From contig KZ627155.1 of NCBI GenBank assembly GCA_002917775.1, positions 114,522 through 178,521 of the forward strand: DNA of 64,000 nt, given 5' to 3'. Each line of letters opens with the position of its first letter. Positions within the stretch are counted from its first letter, which is position 1. A program made the position numbers and the translations under genes. The notes under the pieces were generated by a model that saw only the letters and a list, made by a program, of their open reading frames with translations, was not told the origin of the DNA and searched no databases. This DNA comes from Glaciozyma antarctica PI12. Its lineage: Eukaryota > Basidiomycota > Microbotryomycetes > Kriegeriales > Camptobasidiaceae. This document shows positions 31,760 to 42,941 of this stretch, piece after piece.

Positions 31760-33920
31760 ATGGACTCGGAGGACGTCCCAGGCCACCACAAGCTCAACCC
31801 TTTCTCCCGCACTCAGCACCAACCTCCGCCGATGGCTTCCTACTACCGCGCCACCCCAGCCGACGCGGCTTCAACCGGTCACGCTGGAGGAACGGGAGGA
31901 GGAGGAGGAGGAGTCAACTCGTTCACGGGCATGTCGAACGATGCGGCGGAGAAGATCGATCAGATACAGACCCTCTTGAGCAAGAAGCTGGGACCCGAGT
32001 TCCTCAGTACGAGGCAGGGAGGAGGAGGAACCAAGTTGACCTACATCGAGGGGTGGAGGGTCATCAACCTCGCCAACGAGATCTTTGGCTTCAATGGTGC
32101 GTACGAGCGCTGTGGCGGTACGAAGAGGAGCTTACTAGTCCCACTGGACAGGCTGGTACACGGAAGTCAAGCACCTCGAGGTCGACTTTGTGCGTTCGCC
32201 TTCTCACTCCCTTCGCCTCGACTAAAGCCCGCTCCTCGACGCGCAGATCGACTACAACGAGGAGAGCATGCGTTACAACATTGGCGTCTCGGCGATTGTG
32301 CGCGTCTGGCTGCGTGATGGAGCGAGTCACGAGGATGTTGGGTACGGCAAGCTCGAGAACTCGAAGAGCAAGGCGGATGGGCTGGACAAGGTGAGCTTTC
32401 GTGGGATTGCGAATCTTTGGGACAGGGTGGGAGATGATGAGGATGGAGCAGGTTGAGGTGGTGAAGACAACGCGCTAACCTTCTCCCTGCCTCCCTTCGC
32501 AGTGCAAGAAGGAAGCCGTCACCGACGCTCTCAAACGCACTCTCCGCAACTTTGGCTCCCTCCTCGGCAACTGCCTCTACGACAAGAACTACACTTCTGA
32601 GATTGCAAAGATGAAGGCTCCCAAAGTCCGTCCGTTCTTCCTTCTCACGTCCTCCCTCGCTGAACCCTTCGCAGCCGAAATTCGACACCAAGGCACTTTA
32701 TCGTCCCGCCGGCTACAAAGCTCCCAACGCAGCTCCCGCTCCCGCCGCAGAAGCTTCGACCGCCGCTCCTCCCCCAGCCGAAACGAAACCCGTTCCTCCA
32801 GCTCGCGCAGCTCCCGTCGCACCTCGCGCTCCTGCCCAGCAACAGCAACAACGTCCCCCTCCCCCTCCCGTCGCACGACCTCAACACGTCGCTCCTCCTC
32901 CAGTCGCACGTCCCGTCGCCCAGGTCCCTCAGGCCCCAGCTCCGGATCCTCACTATCGCCCTCAGACGGCCGACTTCTTTGGAGCGGACGACGAGAGCCT
33001 CTTTGCGGAAGTGGACCTGGACGCGAGCAGGTATGAGCAGATCGTGGAGGGAGACAGTGGGTATGCAGAGGTCCCTCAGTGAGTCCTTCGATTTGTTCGA
33101 GGTTGGAGCGAGCGGGCTGACGATGAGTGTGCAGGGAACTTACGGAGCCGGTCGAGGAGGACCCAGGAGCAGCGGAAAGGCTTCAGAGACAGCAGATGAA
33201 GATTCAGCAGTTTCAGCAAAAGCGAAAGGAGGCCCAACTCGCGCAAGAGCAGCTCGCTCAGCAACCGCCACAGCAGCAGCAGCACCCTCCTCCTCAGCCT
33301 CAGCGATCCTCCAACCCCGTTCCTCACCAACCTATCCAACGCGCCGCCACTGTCCCCACCGCACGACCTCCCGCCCACGCTCAACCTCCCGCGCGCCCTC
33401 CCGTCTCAGCCGCTGCGATGCTCGCCTCGAACCGTCCTCTCGGTTCCTCCGTACGCCCTTCCCTCCCCTCTTACTTCCCCACTAACGACTCCTTCCAGAC
33501 CTCTCCGCGCCCACAACTTCGCCAAGCCCAGCCTCCGCTTCGCACGCCCTCTGTCGGCGCCAAATCCGGTGCGGTCGACCCCAACGTCTCTCGTCCCATC
33601 GTTCGTACTCAGCAGCAAGGGCTCGTTTTGGGAGGTCATTTGCCGACGCTGAATATTGGAGGACCGGGGGGGAGGGTTGGGGTTGGGGAAGCGGCGGGGA
33701 GGATGGGAGGGGTGGGAGGAGTGGTCGGGAGTGTTGGGACGGGGTTCACGAGTGCGAGGGGGATCAAGAGGAGTGGAGAAGAGTGAGTTCCTTGCTGTTG
33801 TTGGTGAGGATTGGGACTGATGAGTGTAGGTACGAACCGACGCCGTCGGAGGGAGGGAGAGCGCCGCTGGGAGAACTGGGGATGGAGGGAGGGGAGGTCA
33901 AGAGGTCTAGGGTGGATTGA
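31760..33920 (+). CDS. RAD52: Rad52, recombination mediator
   Basis: Anneals single strands and loads Rad51 in homologous recombination. The conserved N-terminal annealing domain is present: [51 protein letters not shown], the Rad52 motif [32 protein letters not shown], and [20 protein letters not shown]. The start at 31760 gives a 60-residue leader rich in Gly (TGGGGGGV). The C-terminal half is proline/glutamine/alanine-rich and probably disordered. It includes a [20 protein letters not shown] acidic patch, where Rad51 or RPA contacts would be expected, and a [17 protein letters not shown] coiled stretch. The last intron joins KRSGEE to YEPTPSEGG, and the protein ends VKRSRVD at 33920. Domain assignment is firm; contact sites are inferred. 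Confidence 0.95.
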
Positions 33921-34106
33921 GCCCTGGTTGGCGTAGTTGCTTTTCGTTTTGAATTTCCTTGCTTTTGTTGTTCCACGCTGTGGGAGAACGAGGAAGAAGA
34001 CGAGAGCAGAGAGCGGGCGCGAGTCGAAGTCGTTCCTCGCGCCCGCGCAAACACTCTCTCGTCGTCGCCTCCACCTCTCCTCCAGCTCATCCTCTCCACG
34101 GCGGCC

Positions 34107-35807
34107 ATGGACTCGAACGCGTTCAACCCCGACCTCCCTCTCTCAGTCCCCACCACGACCGACGGCTCAGAACTCCGCCTCAAAGTCAGCGACCTCAACA
34201 AGGAGCACATCGCCTTCGTCCTCGACGGCGTCGACCTCGCGTACGCTCCTCTGCCCCACCTCTATTGCGCGCGTACTGATACAAAGCACAGGCTCGCCAA
34301 CTCTCTCCGCCGAACGATCATCTCGAGCATCGAAACGCTCGCGATTGACCAGGTGCAGATTGAGGAGAACTCGAGCGTGTTGCCGGATGAGATGATTGCG
34401 CATCGGTTGGGGTTGGTGCCGCTTATTAGCGAGGGGATGGAGAGGATGGTGCCCAACTACAACCGGGTGAGTCGAGCGTGCCGCTTGAGGACGGACGGGA
34501 GAGGAGGGAGGGAGGAAGGTGGGAGAGGGCAGGGCGGCGCGTAGGCTGGGGCGATGGAGAGGGCGTCAAAAGAGTGCTGAGCGGGATGAGTGGAGCGGGC
34601 AGCAGGAGGAGTGGGAGGCATCCGCTGGCGCGCGCCGGGCTGGCCAGCAGGAACTGACGCGAGCTCGTTCTCTCTCCCCAGGACTGTGTCTGCGATGACC
34701 ATTGCCACCTATGCTCGGTGGTACTCCGGCTCTCGGCCAAGTGCATGGACAACAAGACGATGGAGGTGACGAGCAAGATGCTGGTGGTGGAATCGCAGGA
34801 GGGAGACGGCGGCAAGACGATGAGGAGCGAAGTGGGGAAGCCAGCGCTAGGTGCGTCGACTTTCAGTCTGAGGAGCGTCGCTGGGGGATGGGTGGACGGA
34901 TGCGAGAGCTAGAGGAGGCGAGAGGGTTGGGGGGCTGCAGCTGACGTTCGTTCGTGGCAGCACCTGGGCCGAGGGAGGACGGTATCATGCTGGTCAAGCT
35001 ACGACACGGGCAAGAGATCAAGATGAAGTGTATTGCCGTCAGGGTTGGGCTTTCTACCTGCGCTCCACCTCTTGCCGTGTGCTGACCTCTCGCGCGCAGG
35101 GTAAGGCACTTGAGCACGCCAAGTGGTCCCCCGTCGCAGCTGTTGGATTCGAGTACGACCCCTACAACAAGCTACGGCACACTGATCTGTGGTTTGAAGT
35201 CGGGACGAACCCGGTGGACGAGTGGCCTCTGAGCGCGAACGCTTTGGTGCGTTCCTCCTCTCTCTCGGCTTGCGATCGCGTGCTGACGACGCGAGCAGTA
35301 CGAGCGAGAACCTGCAAAGGACGGAACGGACCCATTCGACTTTAACGCCAAACCCTCCCGCTTCTACTTTGACGTCGAGACCGTCGGTTCTCTCAAACCC
35401 GAGGACATTGTCGCAAAGGTTCGTTCCGGTCGCGCTCTCTCTACTTCGGAACTAACTTTGTTGCGCAGGGAATCGACGCTCTCATCATCAACCTCGCTTC
35501 AGTTCAACAAGGTCTCTCAGATCTCACGAACCCAACGCACGGCGCCGGCGCAGGTGGAAGCGGAACGACGCCCATGCACGCCATGTGGGACCAGCAGGAC
35601 GCGTCGATGGGGATGGGAATGGGACAGGAGCCAACAGGAGGAGCAGGAGCGGCGTACCCTTCTTACGGGGCCAGTCCGCACGCCGGTGCGATGGGGTACG
35701 GAGGGAACGGAGGAATGTCGCCGTGGGTGGGGCCGACTGGTGGGACGACGCCTTATGGAGGTGCGGCGGCGAGTGGGAGTGGAGGAGGTAACGTCGATGA
35801 CTGGTAG
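34107..35807 (+). CDS. RPB3: RNA polymerase II subunit Rpb3
   Basis: Alpha-like subunit that pairs with Rpb11 to start assembly of RNA polymerase II. The sequence shows [40 protein letters not shown] and [20 protein letters not shown], followed by the zinc-binding loop [10 protein letters not shown] (four cysteines). Later segments are [20 protein letters not shown] and [20 protein letters not shown]. After the conserved core a Gly/Met/Ala-rich tail follows ([20 protein letters not shown] and beyond), which is longer than in yeast Rpb3 and looks disordered. One intron of about 215 bases (around 34467-34682) sits just before the zinc loop and is far longer than the others. The start at 34107 ([14 protein letters not shown]) fits the family. 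Its partner RPB11 lies 23 kb to the right. Confidence 0.96.
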
Positions 35808-36076
35808 CTGTAACGCTGGATACTATGTAGCTGTTCACGTTCGTCGCAGACGGTACTCGCTCCCGAGCTTGCTCGCTCTCGTGGCTCGCTCTCGCGTTCT
35901 TCCCTGTTCAAGCCCGTTCTTCGCAACAATTGCTTCTTAAATTGATCAGAAACCTACGCTTCGAGAGGGGAAAGAAGGCGGGGGAGGGGGCGAGGGAGGG
36001 ACAAGAGGGCGGAGACATCGACAAACTGGTCGCGTCGACGATTCCCTCACTCTGCCTTCTCCACACCTTGACCCGG

Positions 36077-39037
36077 ATGTTCAAGACTCTCGACATCAGC
36101 GGACTGCCCAAGGGCAACTTCAGAGGGGGCTTCAACAGCGGAGCCGCGCCTGCTCCAGCACCTCCAGACTCAGCGGCAGCAGCAGCACCACCCTCCTCGA
36201 CGAGCGCAACGCCAGCGGTCTCGACACCCGCACCAGTAGCAGCAGCAGCACCCACCGTCGGACCAGTTCCTTACCCTCCTTTAGCGCAAGTCGCTCCGTC
36301 ATCGTCGACCGCCCCTCCCGCCAACGCCGACTCAGCTGGACCCCCTCCTCTGCCCTACTCGACGTCAGCACCCACCCATGCCGTATCCAACCACGCCACT
36401 TCTCTCCCAGCTGCCTCCTCTGCCGCAGGACCGAGCCGAACCGCCGACACGCCCAAAGTCGCTTCCGCCGCCTCTTCCATCCCCCTCTCCTCCGCCCCTC
36501 GTCCCGCCTCCCCTTCACTGTTCAGGGCCCCCTCCTCCCTAGCTCCTTCGGATGATGATGCCTCTGAGAACGACGAGCTCGAGTCGGACGAGGAAGTCCC
36601 GCTCGCGTCGACCTACGCCAACGCCGTCGCGTCCACCTCCGCCGCCGTCGCCAAGTCTCCCAAGAAGAAGCGGCAGTCGTTCGTGCGGGTCGGAGGAACG
36701 ACGAACGTGGCTCAGATCCCGCTGCCGCACTACACGATCAAACGAGCCTCACCCAACTCGAAGCTCAACCCGCACGTCCTTAGCATCCACGCTGGCGTAA
36801 CGGACGCGAGCCGCGCGAGGTGGCCGACGAACACGACGCCGGGAGGGAAGGTTAACGGCGCCCTCAATTGGTACGAGGAGCAGTTTCCGGGGGATCTCAA
36901 GTACGAGCAGTGGAAGGAGAAGCTGGGGAAGGAGGTGGCGGAGCTTCTCAGGGAAACGCAGACGACTGCTGGTGAGTTTCAAAGTGCTGAATTCGTACGG
37001 TGTGGAGAGCTAGCTAACAGGGTGCATGTTCTGGCAGGTGGCAAGCCGGAGAGCTGGATCATCGAGGACTTTCCCGCCGAGTACAAGCTCGTGCTCCACC
37101 ACACCCCTTCGAAGGGCGGTTCTGGAGATCGACTTGATATGTACCTCTTCGGTACGCTTCTCTCTAGCCCTTCCCGCACTGTTTCTCATCAGACGCCTGC
37201 AGGATCCCCCGCTGCCGCCAAATTCCGCACCGTCAACGAGTTCGCGCCGCATCTTTACTGGCTCCTCGTGAACGGCCCCGGCAACGAGATCCTCTGCAAG
37301 TGCAAGTACTGCGGCAAGACGACACAGACGGCCGTCAATCGCGCCCTCGGGATAGTTAGCACGTACGAGTCGGGATCGAAGCGCGATTCGCCAACGCCGG
37401 ACGCCGAGTCGCGACCTGCGAAGAAGGCGAAGGTCGACAAGGCCCCCAAGATCGACAAGCTCAAGGTCGTCGACAAGGTCAAGGTCGAGAAGAAGAAGGC
37501 GCCGAAGAAGAAGAGCATGTCGCCGACCTACGACGGAGCGTACGTTAGTCGCGAGTGCGACTCGGATCTCCACGACGGCGCCACGTATCGCGAAGGCGAG
37601 CTCATCTGGCTCGAGCTCGACACGCCCTTCGCCAGCGCGAACCCCGCGGGCGGAGCGGACCTCGTTCTCAACCGCTGGCCCGGCATCATCACGAATCGCA
37701 GCGTGCGGAACGAGGCGAAGCGTCTCGCCCCTCTCGAGCCCGGCAAGCCTCCCTCGATCGGAATCCTCACCAACTTCGTCTACAACATCAAGCCTCTTTG
37801 CTGCGACGACGACTTCCAGCGGACCGAATCGCAGGTCTCGCCGTTCCTCGCGTTCCAGCCCGACGAGCTCCAGTTATCGGGAGAGCACGCTCTTCTGTCG
37901 GCCGAAGGTGTCAAGCTCATCTGGGACGGCAAGCGGTGCTTGCGACCGAGCCTCAAGAAGATAGACAATGAGTTCTTCGTCGCCCTCACACCTTTGGCGC
38001 TCGCGATGCAGATCGCCTCCCACCTCATCGCCAAGTTCTGCCCCCAGTGCGTCCTTCTTCCTTCCCCATGCGGCGTGTTACGGAACGCTGACCTGCCTTG
38101 CGACCAACAGAACGCGCTACGCCATCTCCCCCTCTCACGCCATCATCGACCCCGCGAAGAAGACGCCAGCGATCGAGAAGGAGATTGCGGAGCATGCCAG
38201 CAACTGGCACTACCAAAGCTTATGGTGGGGCGCCGAGCTCATCTGGACCGGCGAGTTCGTCCGCGTCGACGTCGACGCAGACGCAGAACTTCACCTCGAT
38301 GGTCCTCCGGAGTCCGACGAGCGACCGCTACAGCCTCTTCCTCAAGATCTCGGGCATCTACCGCGATTCTACGACCGTTTCAGGGATGGTGATGGGATCC
38401 GTCTACGAGTTGCGAGACCTTTCGGCCGACAAGGTCGTTGATGGAGGAGGAAGGAGCGCGATGAGCATGTTTGAGAAGACGTCGAGCGGTACGGCGAACA
38501 AGGACGACGAAGGGCTGCCCGTCCCGCCGGAGGGGTACGCGTTTAGGCGCCTTACGAAGCCTGGGACGGAGGTCGCGATGGATGTCGAGTACGTCGCGGG
38601 GAGGTATTATCCTCTTCCTCCGGCGCTGGCGTCGCGCGAAGCGAGCGATGCGGTGATTAGGACTATGGTGGCGTCGGTGGGCGGGACGGAGGATGAGGGG
38701 ATGGAGTTGGGGGACGAGGTCAAGACGGAAGATCATCGGAGGATCGCTTTGGCGGGGTTGGTGCCGGCTTCGAGGCTGTACATGCGGGTGCGCTCTTTTT
38801 CGTCTTCCGTTTCGAATGAGGAGGGGAGCTGATACGCTTGCGCGCAGTGCGCTGATTGGTCGCTCAATCGTGCGAAAGCGGTTCGTTCGTGCGAGCAGCG
38901 GGCACAGGTGCGTTTTGCGTCTCGCTTTCCGTGCGATGCGAAGGATAGTTCGCTAATCCCGCGCGAGAGCAGAAGGACATGGCCGACTACTTCAGGGAAC
39001 GCGATGGGGAGGAGGAGATCGAGGACGGCGGGGCTTG
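36077..39037 (+). CDS. Clr2-like transcription-silencing factor (cryptic loci regulator 2)
   Basis: Likely chromatin-silencing protein of the Clr2 family, known in fission yeast as part of the SHREC histone deacetylase complex. The first 200 residues are Ala/Pro/Ser-rich and disordered. The Clr2 N-terminal region follows, including APHLYWLLVNGPGNEILCKC and a CKCKYCGK cysteine cluster. Then comes a lysine-rich linker (VKVEKKKAPKKKSM), the central RECDSDLHDGATYREGELIW region, and the transcription-silencing domain with SLWWGAELIWTGEFVR. The reading frame changes right after EFVR, across a 22-base segment (38265-38286) that begins GT and ends AG. Frame then continues NFTSMVLRSPTSDRYSLFLK to a spliced C-terminus (KDMADYFRERDGEEEIEDGG) with stop at 39037. 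Family placement rests on the two motif regions and is moderately firm. Confidence 0.78.
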
Positions 39038-40658
39038 AGGAGTGGCAGCAGGGACGACAGCGTTTTATGTAACACTCGCACGAAGTCTTCCTTCGCAGCG
39101 CCTCGTTTGCATTCCTCAAATGAACTGGAGCAACACCTTCTTCCCCTTCCCCCCCTCCTGCATTCCTCATCACCTCCCTCACCGTCTTCCCAACCTGCTC
39201 ATCATCTCCCGCCAGCTCAACGATCTGGGTCGGAGGCTCGACAAGCTTGCCATCTGCGACCATCTGCGCTAGCTCGTTCATCATCGTCAGGCGTTCGACG
39301 GGGTGAGTTTCGACCCAGTTGGAGAGCCAGAAGCCCGTTCTGCTCGTTCGTTAGTGGGGAACGGAGGACGTGAGAGAGAGGACGCACGCGGTGAGCTTCT
39401 TGAAGATGAACAGACTCGGAGGGAGGGACAAGGCCATCTTTGCCATGCCGCCGTACGTCACTGCACGTTTCTCTTCAGCTTCGCTCCAGCTTTCCAGAGC
39501 GCGCAGAACTCACCGAGGAATCCATCCATCCCTAGCAACTTGGCCATCTCCCCCGTCTCCTTCCCTCCGACACAGTTGAGCGCCAATCGCAGCTCCCCTC
39601 CCGTCGTCCACTCCTTGATCTTCGAACGCGTCGAGCGGTCCAAGAACTCCTCGTAAGTAAGTACATGATCCGCTCCAAGGCTCTCAAGGTTCTTGCGGAG
39701 CGAAGCGATATCGTCCCTGTTCCCCTCGTCAGTATCGCTCGCGCGAAGGAGGGATGAACGGACCGGTTTCGAACGAGGTTGATAGTCCCCACGCCCCAAA
39801 TCCTCGCAATCTGAATCACCGCCATCCCCACCGCGCTATTCGCGCCATTCTGAATCACCCACTGCTTCCTCCCATCCAGCAACGCGTCGTGCGAAGCCCC
39901 TGGTGCAGGACTGAGGCGGAGGGGGACGAAATCGGAGAGCATGCGGAGAGCGGTAGGAGGGTTGATGGAGAGGGTTGCGGCTTGTTGAGGGGTGAGAGGG
40001 GGGTGGGAGAGGAGGGGGATGAGCGAGGCGAGGGGGAGGTTGGCGTGCGATTGCCAGGTGCCTTTGGGGGTTCGTTAGTTGCGTTTATGGAGCAGGAAGG
40101 AGGAGCGTACTGAGCTGCGAGCGACCCATCGTCACTGTGGGTCGAGGGTTAGCTAGCGAGAGGAGGAGAGGGAGAGCGCACCTCTATCACCGAGCTTGAG
40201 CACCCCAGCAGCGTCTCCATCGTCCAAGAATCCTTCCACGACCGCCAATCCTTCATTCCCCATGATCGTGAGTGGCTCCGGGCCAATATCAGTCCGGAGA
40301 ACAGGCTTGGAGGGGTACACGCCCTGAATGACATTCTGCTCTCGCACGCATTAGCTCCTCCTTCTTCCGTCCAGCGCAATAACGCACGATATCCGCCGGA
40401 TCTGCACTCCATCAGTTCACTCCCACCGCGCATCGAGAGAAAGAGGAACGCACTGATAGCACTCAGTTCGAACCGAACCCTCACTTCCCGCTTCTCCAGC
40501 GCCGGAAGCTCGTACGTATGCCCCCGTAGGACCTCCGCAGGATCTCCGTGAGAGGCGTAGACGATTGCGCGGGAGGGAGTGGGACCGGTGGAGCCTGCGA
40601 GGGAGGCGGGGGTGGTGGAGAAGGCGCGGCGGGAGGGGAGGCGGCGGAGGGAGAACAT
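38733..40658 (-). CDS. ETR1: Mitochondrial 2-enoyl thioester reductase Etr1
   Basis: NADPH-dependent enoyl-ACP reductase of mitochondrial fatty-acid synthesis, needed for lipoate and respiration. The start at 40658 gives MFSLRRLPSRRAFSTTPASL, a typical mitochondrial presequence. The catalytic-region motif NPADINVIQGVYPSKPVLR is assembled across a 14-base exon (40388-40401). The NADPH site appears in VIQNGANSAVGMAVIQIARI. Downstream are LGADHVLTYEEF, LALNCVGGKETGEMAKLLG, TYGGMAKMALSLPPSLFIFK and GFWLSNWVETHPVERLTMM, all family-typical. After VREVMRNAGGGEGEE the frame stays open with no clear splice site. It first meets a stop at 38733, which would overlap the 3' end of the Clr2-like gene by about 300 bases on the opposite strand. 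The conserved part ends near 39150, so the true end may be earlier. Confidence 0.88.
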
Positions 40659-40950
40659 GAGGGCGCTCGTGGGGGGAGCTGGTGGCTGGAGGGGGGGAGG
40701 TGAATTGGGTTGCTGGGCGAGGCTGGGGGAGTTGGAGGGGGGAGAGGAAGAAGAGCAGTTCGGTCTCGGAGAGGGCGCAGTTTCGGGAACGCGCGCGTCT
40801 TTCGCTGAGGACGCACTTTGTATCCGTTTGTCGCGATAGCGAGCTCCGAAGCAGTGATTGTAGCTATCTAGGAAGTACTCTCGATATTCCCAGGCGTAGC
40901 GAAACAAAAAGGCTCGTCGCAACGCTCGAATACATTCCTCGAGCTCGCTC

Positions 40951-41494
40951 CTACTCAGCCAGCTTGACCGTGTACTCTGTCTCTCCAAACTTCTCCACCC
41001 ATCCCTTGATCCCACCAGCGAGCACAACCGCCTTGCTATCCGTGATCCCAGCCGCATCCAGCGCGTCCTGGTAGTAGGCCGCAATGCGAGGTCCTGCGTT
41101 TCTCTCCCATCAGCCGGGTCCAGCGGAGCAACGAGGAACAGCTCACCTCGGCCGTTCGAGCTCTGGCAGTGGAAAATGACTTGAGGGTAGCGCGAGAGGA
41201 GAGGGAGGAGGGAAGGGAGAGTCTGGTAGAACGACTGAGCGGGGAGGTTGACGGCACCACGAATGAAGGCGACCTGCGTTCGCATGTCAGCTCCGTTCTA
41301 GCAGAGAAGAGCAGGGAGGCTCGCACGTCGAAATCTGTACGGCGGACGTCGACGACGAGGAACTGGGACGCGGCGGATGGGACGGCGACGATGAGAGAGT
41401 GGAGCTCCTCTGTTGTGATTGCGGGAGGAGTAGCCTTGGGAGTTGGGAAGGCGGCGTGCCAGGAAGGTTCCTTGGGAGTCACTGGAGTGGCCAT
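40951..41494 (-). CDS. Rhodanese-domain phosphatase/arsenate reductase-like protein (Cdc25/Ibp1/Arr2-like)
   Basis: Small single-domain protein of the Cdc25-type rhodanese group. The start at 41494 gives MATPVTPKEPSWHAAFPTPK, then FLVVDVRRTDFDV (the CH2A motif), FIRGAVNLPAQSFYQ (CH2B) and the active-site loop VIFHCQSSNGRG, a complete Cys-X5-Arg phosphatase loop. The C-terminal end is GIKGWVEKFGETEYTVKLAE with stop at 40951. Two introns are visible. The CX5R loop with HC start is that of Cdc25-like phosphatases and fungal arsenate reductases, rather than of sulfurtransferases (shorter loop). Which of these it performs cannot be decided. The gene is divergent from the dehydrogenase to its right, with 192 bases between starts. 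Confidence 0.85.
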
Positions 41495-41686
41495 GGCGTG
41501 GAGTTGCTATGAGGAAGGTAAGAGCAAGAGAAGAGTTTGGCTGGGGAGAGCGCGCGAGTAAGCAATTGAATTTAATTTGAATTAATAAATAGGAGCCATT
41601 TAATCGTCGGCCTTTCTTCCCTTCTTCGCAAGCTTTCAACTCCTTCGCTGACCGCGTTTGACAGTTCGATCTACTCTCCTGCTCCT

Positions 41687-42836
41687 ATGCTTCCTCTCTC
41701 AGTCCTCGAACCGCTCTCTCGCTTCGCAGGAACGGCCGTCTTCGTCGGTGGCACGTGTCTCCAAGCTGCTCCTCCTGCCGCACGCGCTGAACGTGTCCCT
41801 CTACAGGCACCGGTGGAATCGGTCGCGCCATGGCTCTCCAGCTCGCCCTCCACGCCTCCCACCCCTGCCAAATCGTCCTCGTCGGCCGCAATGCCGCTTC
41901 AGCCTCCTCGACCATCTCCCTCATGCGCGCTTCGCAGAAAGCTTCGCACGAGTATTCGTTCGAAGCGTGCGATGTAACCGCGTTCAAGAATGTGAGAAAG
42001 ACGACGGAGCTGCTGAGGACGAAGTTGGAGAAGGTGGAACTGCTTGTTCTTACGCCGGGGTTCTTGACGATGAAGGTGCGCTCTCACGCTCTTTCGTACT
42101 AGACGCCACTAATCCACGGCCACAGGGACGCACGGAGAACAACGAGGTCGAACAAGTCGACACCAAGATGGGTTCGTCTCCCTCCTCTCCTCCAATTCTC
42201 CGCACTCACACGCCAACCGCAGCGGCCCACTTCTACTCGCGCCTCCTCTTCACGCGTCTCCTCCTCCCTCTCCTCTCCCGCTCCTCCAACGCCCGCATTA
42301 TCAGCATCCTCGACCCAACGCACAGTCCTGGAAAACTGGATTACGACGACCTAGAGCTCAAACGGACGTTCTCCCTCTCGAGATGCGCAACGCACACGAC
42401 GACTATGACAAACGTCGCTTTCGAGGTACCTCCTCCCTTCTTTCTCCGTTTCCCAGCGGTCTGAAGCCCTCGCAGGATCTAGCAGCTCAAAACCCCTCCA
42501 TGTCCTTCATCCACGCCTACCCAGGCCTAGTGTACGTCCCTCCCTCCCCTTCCTCCCCGCCTAATCCACTCCACAGCAACACCGCCACTCGCATACCCCT
42601 ACCCCCTCCCCCTCCGCTGGATCTCCAACCTCCAACTCTCCCTCTTCGGCGTCTCCGATACCGTTTGTGCCGAATACATGCTGAGAGGTGCTTTTTGAGA
42701 GCAGGTATGAGAGGGGGTTTTGGAGGATGGATGATAAGGGGAGGAAGGTGGAGAAGGAGGTGGAGGAAGACGGAGATGGAGGAGAGGAGGATGGAGAGGG
42801 ATGCATTGCGATGAGGTGCTGGCGCGAGGGATGTAG
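41687..42836 (+). CDS. Short-chain dehydrogenase/reductase
   Basis: NAD(P)-binding Rossmann protein of a fungal SDR group. An intron splits the nucleotide-binding motif. Exon 1 ends FAGTAVFVG and the next exon begins GTGGIGRAMALQLAL, together forming the TGGIG loop. Following segments are IVLVGRNAASASSTI (basic residue after the second strand, suggesting NADP), CDVTAFKNVRKTTELL, LLVLTPGFLTMKG and ARIISILDP, then LDYDDLELKRTFSL and PSMSFIHAYPGLV. The canonical YxxxK catalytic pair is not evident, as in other members of this fungal group. The C-terminal region encodes LQLSLFGVSDTVCAEYM. The last exon is unclear: one frame stays open far into the next gene, while another ends HCDEVLARGM at 42836, which looks like the usual end. 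A missed intron or frame error is likely there. Confidence 0.75.
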
Positions 42837-42941
42837 AGTGGAGCAGTTTGCGAGCCTGCGAGTAGTTGAGCTGGGTCTTGAGAGCGAGATACAGAGGTGC
42901 GAGAAAGCGGCGAGCGAGCTCCAACGAAAATTCTACATTCC

